Shown: one piece after another, positions 36,370 through 44,422 of the stretch
Position numbering within the stretch: position 1 is the first letter of the stretch
Layout: the number at the start of each line of letters is the position of its first letter
Source of the DNA: Labrenzia sp. DG1229
GTDB taxonomy: Bacteria > Pseudomonadota > Alphaproteobacteria > Rhizobiales > Stappiaceae
DNA: 55,551 nt
NCBI RefSeq assembly: GCF_000521215.1
Contig: NZ_KI928926.1
Location: 23-55,573 of the forward strand
Direction: 5' to 3'
Made by a program: the position numbers and the translations under genes
The notes under the pieces: generated by a model
Seen by the model: the letters and a program-made list of their open reading frames with translations, nothing else
The model's database searches: none
What the model was told of the DNA's origin: nothing

Positions 36370-36666
36370 ATGGGTAAAAATCCGCGGTTGGTGACATCAG
36401 TTGTGGTTGTCCTGTTCACCACCTTTTTGAGTGGCTGCCAGTCGAACAATGAAAGCGCAACTCCAGAGGTTTCAGTCCCGGAGAATGCCTGCGAGAAATC
36501 CAAGAAATCGTGGGATTACAACACTGCGGGTGGTCGGGCGATCGCGAAAATAACGTGCTCCGGCAAAACCTATCCGGACTACAAATCCTACAATCAAGCT
36601 GCGTGGCGCGAACACACGCGCCAGAGACAGTGCAAACAGGAAACCGGAAAATTCTGCGAAGACTGA
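36370..36666 (+). CDS. Small cysteine-rich lipoprotein
   Basis: A 98-residue protein with a signal peptide ending in the lipobox LSGC (VVVVLFTTFLSGCQSNN). After the lipidated cysteine the mature part holds four more cysteines (NACEKS, ITCSGK, RQCKQ, KFCED), enough for two disulfides. I do not recognise the family. The start at 36370 is preceded only by a weak GGA; the frame is also open from 36328. It follows uup after about 130 bases. Confidence 0.72.
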   Translation: MGKNPRLVTSVVVVLFTTFLSGCQSNNESATPEVSVPENACEKSKKSWDYNTAGGRAIAKITCSGKTYPDYKSYNQAAWREHTRQRQCKQETGKFCED

Positions 36667-36667
36667 A

Positions 36668-36684
36668 GCTTCGGGACCCGAAGC
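36668..36684. terminator. Palindromic hairpin after the lipoprotein gene
   Basis: GCTTCGGG, one A, CCCGAAGC: a perfect inverted repeat beginning one base after the lipoprotein stop codon. A stem-loop is likely, but no T-run follows directly. Confidence 0.45.
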
Positions 36685-36774
36685 CTGGCTGAAACGCAAA
36701 AATTGCGCCCCTTCATCTAGTCCAGCATCCCGATTCTGCACGTTCGCAGGGATGACAAGCGACGAGTTCAGCCC

Positions 36775-37311
36775 TTACCGAAGATCCTTGCAAAAAACCG
36801 TGGTTGCATCGAGTGACCCGTGGCTGCCATAGGCATAGTCCGGAATGACGCCTACCTTCCGGTATCCGCATGTGAGATAGAGCTGTTCGGCCCGGTCACC
36901 CGTGACGGTGTCGAGAACAAGGAGCCAACGGTCCATCGACAGGGCCAGGCCATCGATTGCCGCCATCAGCTTGCGCGCCAGCCCCTGCCGGCGGTGGTCC
37001 GGGTGAACCATCAGCTTCGCGACCTCCGCCCGGTGGTGGCCGTTATTCTGCGGCGCAAGGGCGAGCATGACAACGCCTGCGATTTCCTCTCCGGCCCGTG
37101 CGGCCAGAAGAAAGGACGTTCCAGACTCCAGCGACGACAACTGTCCTTCCCAGAATGCTTTGGCCTTTTCACGCTGAAGCGGCAGGATGAAACCGATGCC
37201 GGCACCATCTTCCACGCAGGCCTTCAGAATATCCGCAAGAGTTTCGAGCGAAGAGCGAACTTCTACCGGCGACAGAAGAAACACCGGTGGTTCCGGGCAA
37301 AAGCGTATCAT
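36775..37311 (-). CDS. GNAT-family N-acetyltransferase
   Basis: About 178 residues with the GNAT core. The acetyl-CoA-binding motif is VHPDHRRQGLARKLMAAID (R/Q-x-x-G-x-A), and the strand ahead of it reads EIAGVVMLALAPQNNGHHRAEVAKLMV. Substrate unknown. The ATG at 37311 overlaps the stop of the XRE-cupin gene by 4 bases, so the two are coupled. Such regulator-acetyltransferase pairs are common, and the regulator probably controls both. Confidence 0.9.
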   Translation of the reverse strand: MIRFCPEPPVFLLSPVEVRSSLETLADILKACVEDGAGIGFILPLQREKAKAFWEGQLSSLESGTSFLLAARAGEEIAGVVMLALAPQNNGHHRAEVAKLMVHPDHRRQGLARKLMAAIDGLALSMDRWLLVLDTVTGDRAEQLYLTCGYRKVGVIPDYAYGSHGSLDATTVFCKDLR

Positions 37312-37865
37312 GGGGTGATCACCGTCAGGAGGTAGCGTGCCGAACCCGGGCCCGGGGCATGGTAGGCGTTGGCAGTGTTGAGGCGGAAGCGCAGGCAATC
37401 GCCGGGCGACAACTCATGCCGCTCGTCTCCGATCGTCATCACCAGATTTCCTTCCAGAAGAACCAGATGATGCTCCAAGTCCGGTAGCGGCGGCACAGAA
37501 TAAGAAATGATTTCACCGGCGGGCAGTTCCCCCTCGACAACACTGCCGCGAAACCCGTTTGAAACAGGTGAGACGCTCCGGCGGCGAAAACCGGTTTCCG
37601 GATCCTGCCAGACCGGCTGGTCGTCCCGCGCGATCCTGGCGTCCAGCACAGGCGATCCGAAGCCGAAAAGATCGGCCATGGAAATCCGGAATGCCCGGGC
37701 CAACTGCCCGAGCACCACCGCGGTCGGGCTGGTGTCGCCGCGTTCGATCCGCGACAGGGTCGCCCGGCTCACTCCCGACTTTTCCGCCAGCAGATCCAGC
37801 GGCCACCCCCTCACCCGACGCAGTCCTGCAATCCGCCGACCGATATCCTGTTCAAGCTCAGACAT
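37308..37865 (-). CDS. XRE-family regulator with C-terminal cupin
   Basis: A 185-residue protein. The N-terminal helix-turn-helix reads IGRRIAGLRRVRGWPLDLLA then KSGVSRATLSRIERGDTSPT; the C-terminal half is a cupin (about 105-180, VEGELPAGEIISYSVPPLPD, LEHHLVLLEGNLVMTIGDE, LSPGDCLRFRLNTANAYH). Proteins of this layout sense small molecules and often repress their own operon. The ATG at 37865 follows GGGAATAAT; earlier starts up to 37907 would run through the repeat discussed below. GNAT is the coupled downstream gene. Confidence 0.93.
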   Translation of the reverse strand: MSELEQDIGRRIAGLRRVRGWPLDLLAEKSGVSRATLSRIERGDTSPTAVVLGQLARAFRISMADLFGFGSPVLDARIARDDQPVWQDPETGFRRRSVSPVSNGFRGSVVEGELPAGEIISYSVPPLPDLEHHLVLLEGNLVMTIGDERHELSPGDCLRFRLNTANAYHAPGPGSARYLLTVITP

Positions 37866-37901
37866 GATTATTCCCATAAATGAGATTATTCTCATAAATG
37901 G
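37866..37901. repeat. Two tandem 18-bp repeats at the XRE-cupin start
   Basis: Two adjacent copies of GATTATTCYCATAAATGR (37866-37883 and 37884-37901), identical at 16 of 18 positions, each with a TTAT/ATAA inverted core. They begin directly upstream of the start codon and are a probable operator for the regulator. Confidence 0.7.
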
Positions 37902-38033
37902 AAACAATCAGCTTTCCAAGTGAAAATTTATCGTTGCGTTGAAGAGACCCTTTCGGGCCTGTTCCGGGCTTGCGAGCAGTCAATGATGTTGAGATCGCCA
38001 CTAACCGTGGAGCGGTCGAATTGCAGCAAAGCG

Positions 38034-38054
38034 GCCCCGGCTCCAAACCGGGGC
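38034..38054 (-). terminator. Hairpin downstream of fabF
   Basis: GCCCCGG and CCGGGGC form a 7-bp GC stem with a 7-base loop, 49 bases after the fabF stop on the minus strand. The T-run after it on that strand is weak, so confidence is limited. Confidence 0.45.
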
Positions 38055-38103
38055 AGCAGTGTATTTTTTAAACTGTGATTGACACTGGTCCTTAAATGGC
38101 GTG

Positions 38104-39366
38104 TCAGACCTTCGAAAATACCGCACTGGCATTCACACCGCCGAAGCCGAAACCATTGGTCAGAACGTGATCAACGCGCCTGTCGATCGCCTTGCCCGGG
38201 ATCATTTCGAACCGGGTCATTGCCATGTCCGGAGCTTCCAGGTTCCGGGAGGGAGGCAGCTGTCCGCTTGTCAGCGCCTTGACGCAGGCTACTGCCTCGA
38301 CAGCACCGGCCGCGCCGAGCAGATGTCCGAACATGGATTTTGACGAGGACACGGCGAGGTCCTTGCCCCTTCCTTCGAACAAGGTCGTCAATGCGGCAAT
38401 CTCCGCCGCATCGCCAACCGGCGTTGATGTGGAATGTGCATTGACGTAGCCGATTTCGGCAGGTTTCAGTCCGGCGGATGAAAGTGCCTGACGCATCGCA
38501 CGCAAGCCCCCCTCGCCGTCCGGCGACGACGCGGTAACGTGGAATGCATCAGCCGTCGTACCGTAGCCCGTGAGTTCAACCAGAATATTGGCGCCACGCG
38601 CCTTCGCATGCTCCAGTTCTTCCAGGATCAGGATGGCGGCGCCTTCCCCCATGATGAAGCCGTCACGATCCTGATCAAACGGGCGGGACGCATGAGACGG
38701 GTCGTCGTTACGCTTGGAGGACATGGCCTTGGCCGCGCAAAAACCGGCATATGAAACCTTGTCGATACAGGCTTCCGTCCCACCGGCCACCATGACGTCC
38801 GCCTCGCCCGAGCGGATCAAGCGAGCGGCATCGCCCAGCGCCTGAAGGCTGGCTGCACAGGCTGTCACCGGTGCGCCGATAGGCCCTTTCAGACCATAGC
38901 GGATGGATACCTGGCCAGCAGCCAGATTGGCGAGGAATGACGGCACCAGGAACGGCGAAGCCCGGCGGGGCCCCTTTTCATCGACCAGCCTGGTGCCGGC
39001 CGTCATGGCCGGAAAGCCACCGACACCGGTCGCGATGATCGTGCCGGTCCGTTCTTTTTCCTCGACGGTTTTTGGTTCCCAACCGGAGTCTGCGAGCGCT
39101 TGCTGGGCCGCTCCCATGGCAAAGTGGATAAACCTGTCGGAGCGCCTTTGTTCCCGAGAATCAAGAACCGCATCGACGTCAAAACCATACTCGTCCTCGT
39201 CCTTTGACGGCACTTCGCCAGCAATCTGGCAGCCCAGGTCGCTCGGATCGAAGTGGCTGATCCTGCGGATGCCATTCGCGCCCGATGTCAGCCTGCTCCA
39301 GAATGCGTCCACTCCGGTTCCGAGGGGAGACACGATCCCCATTCCCGTTACGACTACCCGACGCAT
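38104..39366 (-). CDS. fabF: Beta-ketoacyl-ACP synthase II
   Basis: A 420-residue condensing enzyme that extends acyl-ACP with malonyl-ACP. The catalytic triad is visible: Cys170 in VTACAASLQALGDA, the His in VNAHSTSTPVGDAAE and the His in MFGHLLGAAGAVEA. It starts MRRVVVTGMGIVSPLG and ends FGFGGVNASAVF, as FabF does. GAGG precedes the ATG at 39366. No acpP, fabD or fabG genes are adjacent, so this is probably an additional FabF outside the main cluster, perhaps for special acyl chains. It is downstream of a MarR gene on the same strand. Confidence 0.92.
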   Translation of the reverse strand: MRRVVVTGMGIVSPLGTGVDAFWSRLTSGANGIRRISHFDPSDLGCQIAGEVPSKDEDEYGFDVDAVLDSREQRRSDRFIHFAMGAAQQALADSGWEPKTVEEKERTGTIIATGVGGFPAMTAGTRLVDEKGPRRASPFLVPSFLANLAAGQVSIRYGLKGPIGAPVTACAASLQALGDAARLIRSGEADVMVAGGTEACIDKVSYAGFCAAKAMSSKRNDDPSHASRPFDQDRDGFIMGEGAAILILEELEHAKARGANILVELTGYGTTADAFHVTASSPDGEGGLRAMRQALSSAGLKPAEIGYVNAHSTSTPVGDAAEIAALTTLFEGRGKDLAVSSSKSMFGHLLGAAGAVEAVACVKALTSGQLPPSRNLEAPDMAMTRFEMIPGKAIDRRVDHVLTNGFGFGGVNASAVFSKV

Positions 39367-39464
39367 GTTTACCTCACTTTGCTCATGTCAGATGACGCTC
39401 TGTCACGTGTTTCGTGTTCAAGCGGTTTTAAAGGTCCTTTAGAAAGAGATTCAAGGAACCATTG

Positions 39465-39884
39465 TCAAAGTTGCGAAAGTCTCTGCAACGCATTGATTGT
39501 TTTCAGGAACTCCTCCCTGCCCAGAAGGGTCTCCACATCTTTCTGCGCCTTGCGCCAAAGCGGCAGGGCACTCTCAAGCAGCGCTTCACCCTTCCCGGTC
39601 AGATGATGGTTCTTTCCTCTTGCATCACCTGTGCGCGCCGACACAACGAGGCCCTTTCGATCCAGAAGCGCGATGTTCCGAACCAGGGTAGTGCGATCCA
39701 TGGAAAGCCTTTCCGCCAGTTCTCCCGTGGTTTCATCGCGCGCCTGTCTGATGGCGACAAGCACGGAAAACTGGCCTGCGGTCATCCCGACCTGACGGGC
39801 CAGACGATCATAGTGACGACTGACCGCCCGTGCCGCTTTGCGGGCATTGTCAAGGACGCAGAGAGAGAAGTCATCGTCTTCCAT
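39465..39884 (-). CDS. MarR-family transcriptional regulator
   Basis: About 139 residues with the MarR winged helix: MTAGQFSVLVAIRQARDE, then TGELAERLSMDRTTLVRNIA, LLDRKGLVV and the beta-wing RTGDARGKNHHLTGKG. The ATG at 39884 is taken; the frame begins at 39908, but that start lies inside a partial palindrome (TGTGCATATACACA, 39894-39907), a good candidate for its own operator. It is followed after 98 bases by fabF on the same strand, which it may regulate. Confidence 0.9.
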   Translation of the reverse strand: MEDDDFSLCVLDNARKAARAVSRHYDRLARQVGMTAGQFSVLVAIRQARDETTGELAERLSMDRTTLVRNIALLDRKGLVVSARTGDARGKNHHLTGKGEALLESALPLWRKAQKDVETLLGREEFLKTINALQRLSQL

Positions 39885-39893
39885 GGCTCTTTG

Positions 39894-39907
39894 TGTGCAT
39901 ATACACA
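39894..39907. promoter_or_regulatory. Imperfect palindrome upstream of the MarR gene
   Basis: TGTGCATATACACA has TGTG/CACA arms around an AT-rich centre. It lies 9 bases upstream of the chosen MarR start and resembles MarR-type operators in size and symmetry. Autoregulation is inferred. Confidence 0.45.
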
Positions 39908-40022
39908 TTAAATGTCAAGTTCCTTAATCCCCAACGCTAACCCTTCGTAATGTCATCAATATTTTGCGTTTTCCCACGAAGCAGTTACGGTGCATGAACA
40001 ACCGGAACGTGAGGAGGTCAAA

Positions 40023-40586
40023 ATGGCAGATGCGGTTCAGGCTGTAGAAGACATGAAAGCGAAAATCCAGGAAAACTGGGGCTGGTTCCTGACACTCGGG
40101 ATTGCGCTTGTGATCGGTGGAATCATTCTGATTGCCGCGCCGCTGGCAACATCCGTTGCCGTCACGATCCTGATAGCGGCCGTGTTGTTCGTAGGCGGTC
40201 TTGTTCAGATCTATAATTCATTCAAGACGCAGGGAACGTCGAGCTTTCTGTGGAATCTCATCACGGGCATCATCGCAGTCATCGGCGGTATCGTGATCTA
40301 TTTGAACCCGCTTGCTGGAACGTTTGCGCTTACGCTGGTGATCGCAGCTATCTTCGTGGCACAGGGTGTCAGCCAGATTCTGCTAGCCTTCAAGCTGAAG
40401 CCGCATGAAGGCTGGGTATGGGTTCTGATCGCCGGTATCGTTTCACTCGCAGCCGGGGTCATGATCTGGATGGATCTGCCTGGTTCAGCCGCCTGGGCAC
40501 TTGGCCTGATCGCCGGTATCTCGGTGCTCGTCAACGGCTGGAGCTACATCGCTATCGCGCTGGCCGCGCGCGCCGCCAAGGGCTGA
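40023..40586 (+). CDS. HdeD-family membrane protein (DUF308)
   Basis: A 187-residue protein with six predicted membrane helices in three hairpins (DUF308 repeats): WFLTLGIALVIGGIILIAAP, VTILIAAVLFVGGLVQIY, LITGIIAVIGGIVIYLNP, LTLVIAAIFVAQGVSQILLA, WVLIAGIVSLAAGVMIW and LGLIAGISVLVNGWSYI. It belongs to the HdeD acid-resistance group, whose exact role is unclear. GAGGAGG lies before the ATG. A terminator follows the stop. Confidence 0.93.
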   Translation: MADAVQAVEDMKAKIQENWGWFLTLGIALVIGGIILIAAPLATSVAVTILIAAVLFVGGLVQIYNSFKTQGTSSFLWNLITGIIAVIGGIVIYLNPLAGTFALTLVIAAIFVAQGVSQILLAFKLKPHEGWVWVLIAGIVSLAAGVMIWMDLPGSAAWALGLIAGISVLVNGWSYIAIALAARAAKG

Positions 40587-40623
40587 ATTGCCAGCGCGAG
40601 TCCAGTAACTTGAAACGTGTTCA

Positions 40624-40653
40624 CGCCCGGCAAAAAACCTGTTGCCGGGCGTA
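40624..40653 (+). terminator. Rho-independent terminator after hdeD-like gene
   Basis: ACGCCCGGCAA and TTGCCGGGCGT form an 11-bp stem with an 8-base loop, 37 bases after the stop; TATTTATT follows. Confidence 0.8.
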
Positions 40654-40860
40654 TTTATTGATGTCATTTTGCCAGCGAATTCATCTGAAGGCGTCGCCTT
40701 TGAACGGGTTACAACTGGATGCTCCATATCCTCGGGCGCAATCCCGGAAATCCGCATAACAAAGCCTACTGGTGGTGGCCGCCTCCCGCCTGCCGTTGAT
40801 GAGCCGCGTCCTGCGGACGCGATTTTTTGTTTCACTTTCAAAAATCAACGGAACTCAACC

Positions 40861-41979
40861 ATGACAACCGCAACTCTTCGCGGCGGCAACCGCGTCGTGC
40901 ATGTCTGCTGGCCAAATGGAACCAGCGCGGACTTTCCCTTTCTCTGGCTTCGGGACAATTGCCCGACGGGCTTTCATCCCGACACGAGGGAGCGCCAGTT
41001 CGACCTGACAAGTATTCCTCTCGGATTGAGTGTCGGCAATGTTTCGCTCGAAGATGGCGATATTGTCGTGACCTGGGACGGGGAATCTCACACCAGTCGA
41101 TTTGATCCGGGCTGGCTATACGATCACCGGCCCGGCATAGGACTTCTGGACCCGGCCCAGGTGGATGCAACACTCTGGCGCGCAGACTTTTCTCCGGCCG
41201 ATCTTCCTCGCGCGACATCAAGCGATCTGACGTCAAGCGACGCACTTTTGCTGGAATTCCTGCTGGAAGCCAAGAAAACCGGACTTGCCATCGTTGACGG
41301 CATGGCACACGACAAGGATGCCGGAATGGCGATGGCACGGCGCATCGGCTTTCTCAGAGAAACAAATTTCGGCACGACGTTCGAGGTCATGTCGAAGCCA
41401 AATCCGAACAATCTTGCCTATACGTCCCATGCCCTGCCGCTTCATACGGATCTTGCCAACCAGGAACTGCCACCTGGCTTCCAGTTTCTGCATTGCCTTG
41501 CCAACGAGGCGGAAGGTGGCGGGTCGACATTCTGTGATGGATTTGCCATCGCCAGTGACCTTCGCAATGACGAGCCGGAAGCCTTCCGGCTGCTGTCCGA
41601 AACACCTGTCCCCTTTCGCTTTCACGATGAGGACTACGACATCCGGCGCCATCACACGGTGATCGATCTTGATCTGTTCGGAAACATGCAGGAATTGCAT
41701 TTCAATGCTCATCTTGCGGGAATTTTCGACCTGCCGGCCGACAAGATGGAGCCTTACTACACTGCGTATCGCAAACTCATGGAGATGACGCGGTCAGAAA
41801 GATACGTGATGACCACACGTCTGCGGGGTGGAGAAATGGTGATTTTCGACAATCGCCGCGTCCTGCACGGTCGCGCCGCATTCGACCCGAACACCGGATT
41901 CCGGCATTTGCGTGGCTGCTACGTCGACCGTGGCGAGTTCGACAGCCGCATTCGGGTTCTGAGCCGGTTGCAGGGTTGA
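40861..41979 (+). CDS. Gamma-butyrobetaine dioxygenase-like Fe(II)/2-oxoglutarate oxygenase
   Basis: A 372-residue protein of the BBOX/TMLD branch. The N-terminal DUF971-like domain carries a zinc site with FLWLRDNCPTGFHPDTRERQ (Cys34, His39) and His77 in GESHTSRFDPGWL. The catalytic TauD-like domain has iron ligands His195 and Asp197 (PLHTDLANQ) and His336 (RRVLHGRAAF), and arginines 348/351 for 2-oxoglutarate in FRHLRG. The likely reaction is hydroxylation of gamma-butyrobetaine to L-carnitine or of a related quaternary ammonium compound, for use as osmoprotectant or carbon source. No carnitine genes are adjacent, so the substrate is uncertain. The ATG at 40861 fits family starts; an open extension upstream to 40642 overlaps the terminator. 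Confidence 0.92.
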   Translation: MTTATLRGGNRVVHVCWPNGTSADFPFLWLRDNCPTGFHPDTRERQFDLTSIPLGLSVGNVSLEDGDIVVTWDGESHTSRFDPGWLYDHRPGIGLLDPAQVDATLWRADFSPADLPRATSSDLTSSDALLLEFLLEAKKTGLAIVDGMAHDKDAGMAMARRIGFLRETNFGTTFEVMSKPNPNNLAYTSHALPLHTDLANQELPPGFQFLHCLANEAEGGGSTFCDGFAIASDLRNDEPEAFRLLSETPVPFRFHDEDYDIRRHHTVIDLDLFGNMQELHFNAHLAGIFDLPADKMEPYYTAYRKLMEMTRSERYVMTTRLRGGEMVIFDNRRVLHGRAAFDPNTGFRHLRGCYVDRGEFDSRIRVLSRLQG

Positions 41980-42007
41980 CTGCACCATAGCGACCCATGG
42001 AGTTACG

Positions 42008-42034
42008 AAGAGGTCCGGCATTCCCGGACCTCTT
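42008..42034. terminator. Bidirectional terminator between dioxygenase and pseudouridine synthase genes
   Basis: AAGAGGTCCGG and CCGGACCTCTT pair over 11 bp with a CATTC loop; the plus strand continues TTGCTTT. It lies between two convergent stop codons. Confidence 0.85.
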
Positions 42035-42039
42035 TGCTT

Positions 42040-42738
42040 TCACGCAAAGATTTTTGCCTTTTCGTTATCTGAAAGTGCCTTCCACTCTCCTTCCGCTACA
42101 CCTTCCACTCCCAGCGCGCCAATCCGGCTGCGCCTGAGTTGCGCCACGTGGTTACCGGTTGCGGCGAACATGCGGCGAACCTGGTGATAGCGGCCCTCGT
42201 GCAGGGTCAATCGGGCGGTCGTGTCGTCCAGGACCTCCAGTTCGGCAGGCTTCAGCGGCTTGTCTTCGCTTTCAAGCATCATTTCGCCAGAAGCGAACAA
42301 AGCGGCTTCGCCCCCTTTCAAAGGACGATCCAGCGTTAATTCGTAGACTTTCGGAACATTCGATTTTGGTGAAATCACCTTATGAAGAAACGTGCCGTCA
42401 TCGGTGAAGAGCAGCAGTCCCGATGTCTCCTTGTCGAGACGACCAATAGACGACAGTGCAGGCTTGCGGGTGCGGAACCGGTCCGGCAGCAGATCGTAGA
42501 CCAAACGCCCGTGGTCCTTTGTCGAGCAGGTATATCCGACCGGTTTGTTCAGCAAAAGCACGACGCCCTGTGCCGGGTCGAGTGGCTCGTCGTCGAACAG
42601 GATGTTCTCATGCGCCGTCTTGCTGTCCGGCTTCAGCCTGTTGCCGTCCCTGTCCGTTACCCAGCCATTGCGGATCGCCTGCTGCATTTCCTTGCGGCTG
42701 CCATAGCCGAGATTGGCGAGGAGTTTTACGAGCCGCAT
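42040..42738 (-). CDS. rRNA pseudouridine synthase, RsuA/RluB/E family
   Basis: A 232-residue enzyme that isomerises uridine in rRNA, like RsuA at 16S U516. An N-terminal S4-like RNA-binding part (VKLLANLGYGSRKEMQQAIRNG) precedes the catalytic domain. The catalytic aspartate is Asp102 in SIGRLDKETSGLLLFTDDG, the same number as in E. coli RsuA. Other motifs are LLLNKPVGYTCST, KVYELTLDRPL and GRYHQVRRMFAATGNHV. The usual LHR near the end reads LRR. The ATG at 42738 follows the methyltransferase stop by one base, so expression is coupled. Confidence 0.92.
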   Translation of the reverse strand: MRLVKLLANLGYGSRKEMQQAIRNGWVTDRDGNRLKPDSKTAHENILFDDEPLDPAQGVVLLLNKPVGYTCSTKDHGRLVYDLLPDRFRTRKPALSSIGRLDKETSGLLLFTDDGTFLHKVISPKSNVPKVYELTLDRPLKGGEAALFASGEMMLESEDKPLKPAELEVLDDTTARLTLHEGRYHQVRRMFAATGNHVAQLRRSRIGALGVEGVAEGEWKALSDNEKAKIFA

Positions 42739-42739
42739 T

Positions 42740-43783
42740 CTAGCGCTTTCCCTTGCCCTTGACGGCGCGGATAACCTTGTAGCCGCCCTCGTCAGCCAGT
42801 TGCCTGACATCTGCAAATACTTCGGTCAGTGTCTGTTCGTAAGGCAGGTGCCGGTTGGCAACCATGAAGAGTTCGCCTCCCGGACGCAAACCCGCTGCTG
42901 CAGCCCGGATGAACCCCTGACCGACGTCAGCGCGTTCCGCCCGGCCTGCCTGGTGAAACGGCGGATTGGAAACGATGAAGTCGTAAGGACCCTCAATCCC
43001 CTTTGTCACGTCGCACCAGATGCCGCTCAAACGCCTATTGCCCTTGAAACCACCGAGGTTCCGCTCCGCAAGGTCGAGTGCGCGTTTTTCAGCTTCATAG
43101 AGGTCCATTGCGGTCACTTTCGAGGCCTTTTCCAGAACTGTCCGCGCGAGGTAGCCAAAGCCCGCCCCGAGGTCGGCTCCCTTGCCCTTGAGTGTATCCG
43201 GCACCAGGTTGCCAAGGAGCTTCGAGGCCGGATCGACACGGTCCCAGGCAAACAGGCCCGGGCGGCTGACATACGCTCCGTCCAGAACCGGCCGCGCAAC
43301 ATCAATAGCCCGCCAGTCTTTCAGAAGCGTCTCGTTGACGCTGTCAGCATGTGAGGTGGCCCAGACGACACGGCATTTGTTCTTCGAGAGATTTTCCGCA
43401 CTGCCGAGAAGATCGACAAGATCCCTCTCCAGCGTCCGGGCACCTTCGGTGTTGGGGGCACTCGCGATCACGACACCACCGGTTGTTACCCTGGAAACCG
43501 CCTCTGCCAACTGCGCCCGCGCTTCCTGTCTTTGACGGCCGGGAAGAACAAACACGGCATCGAATTTGTCTCCCCCTGGTTCGGCGCTCACCTTCAGATC
43601 CGCCTTTTGCAGCGCATCGCGGTCCGGTGCGAAACTTTGAACGCACAGAAGATCCAGTCCATTCAAGGCATTCAGTGCCCGGCCATAACGGGCACGCAGA
43701 AACAAGACCTTCGCGCCTGGGTGAAGTTCAATATTCTCCGTTTCCAGAGGAAGGATGAGCGTGTCGAGCGCGGGATCGGACAT
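42740..43783 (-). CDS. rRNA guanine-N2 methyltransferase (RsmC-like)
   Basis: A 347-residue class I SAM methyltransferase with the RsmC/RlmG layout: a degenerate N-terminal methyltransferase-like half and a catalytic C-terminal half. In the latter, ADLGAGFGYLAR (about 203-214) is SAM motif I, MDLYEAEKRALDLAERNL follows, and VSNPPFHQAG (271-280) is the NPPF catalytic motif. The target is probably a guanine of 16S or 23S rRNA. It is the first gene of a two-gene rRNA modification operon. Confidence 0.92.
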   Translation of the reverse strand: MSDPALDTLILPLETENIELHPGAKVLFLRARYGRALNALNGLDLLCVQSFAPDRDALQKADLKVSAEPGGDKFDAVFVLPGRQRQEARAQLAEAVSRVTTGGVVIASAPNTEGARTLERDLVDLLGSAENLSKNKCRVVWATSHADSVNETLLKDWRAIDVARPVLDGAYVSRPGLFAWDRVDPASKLLGNLVPDTLKGKGADLGAGFGYLARTVLEKASKVTAMDLYEAEKRALDLAERNLGGFKGNRRLSGIWCDVTKGIEGPYDFIVSNPPFHQAGRAERADVGQGFIRAAAAGLRPGGELFMVANRHLPYEQTLTEVFADVRQLADEGGYKVIRAVKGKGKR

Positions 43784-43843
43784 CAGGGACCAGGTTTCCT
43801 ATTCAATGCGTTGCAGCGCTCATAGCGTCCGGAGCACCGTCCG

Positions 43844-44422
43844 TCAAAAGGTCCCGTCCGATTTGAACGCCTCGCCGTCGACCAGCAATGTGAGTGGGAG
43901 GGAGCGTCCGTCTTCCGCAATCGCGACTTCCAGCAGAACCCGACTGGTATCGAGCTTTTCAATCACCCGTCCCTCGCCCTCGGGCAAAAAGAAAGCGTCG
44001 ATGCCGTAATCTACCCAGATCTTGTCATCTGAAACCGACGTGACAGTGCCTGCGATGACGAGTTCGCCGGATTGTCTCGGTGTTTGTGACATCGAGACGG
44101 GCCGAGCAGAAGTCGCGCCATCACGCGCAAGCTCAACGTAAACCGTGTGGCCGGACTTGACGGCGTCCGCGCCGGGAAGGTCCGTGGACAAACGTCCAAT
44201 CGCGAGGTTGATAATCACATAGTCTCCCCGCAAGAGATCCCTTGGGTCGACGGGGACAAGTTCCAGCGGAACCACTGTTCCTGAGACCTGAACCTGAAGC
44301 CGGTCAACCAGGGGGATCGAGATCAGTGCGAGCTGTATGAGTGCCAGCAGCCCCCAGCGCAGGTAGGCGAACCGGGATTTGGATGGCCGGGCAGGTTCGT
44401 GGGAAGCGGAAGCGATACTCAT
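43844..44422 (-). CDS. GDYXXLXY-domain membrane protein
   Basis: A 192-residue protein. One membrane segment (about residues 24-41, RWGLLALIQLALISIP) is followed by a periplasmic domain with the motif RGDYVIINLAIGRL that names this family (the last tyrosine is replaced). These proteins are nearly always encoded with DUF2157 proteins, as here; no function is known. Its start overlaps the stop of the DUF2157 gene by 4 bases. Confidence 0.88.
   Translation of the reverse strand: MSIASASHEPARPSKSRFAYLRWGLLALIQLALISIPLVDRLQVQVSGTVVPLELVPVDPRDLLRGDYVIINLAIGRLSTDLPGADAVKSGHTVYVELARDGATSARPVSMSQTPRQSGELVIAGTVTSVSDDKIWVDYGIDAFFLPEGEGRVIEKLDTSRVLLEVAIAEDGRSLPLTLLVDGEAFKSDGTF

Noticed and set aside
40642..40860. 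N-terminal extension of the gamma-butyrobetaine dioxygenase-like gene
   Set aside because: It starts inside the terminator stem of the preceding gene and is not part of the family's usual sequence.
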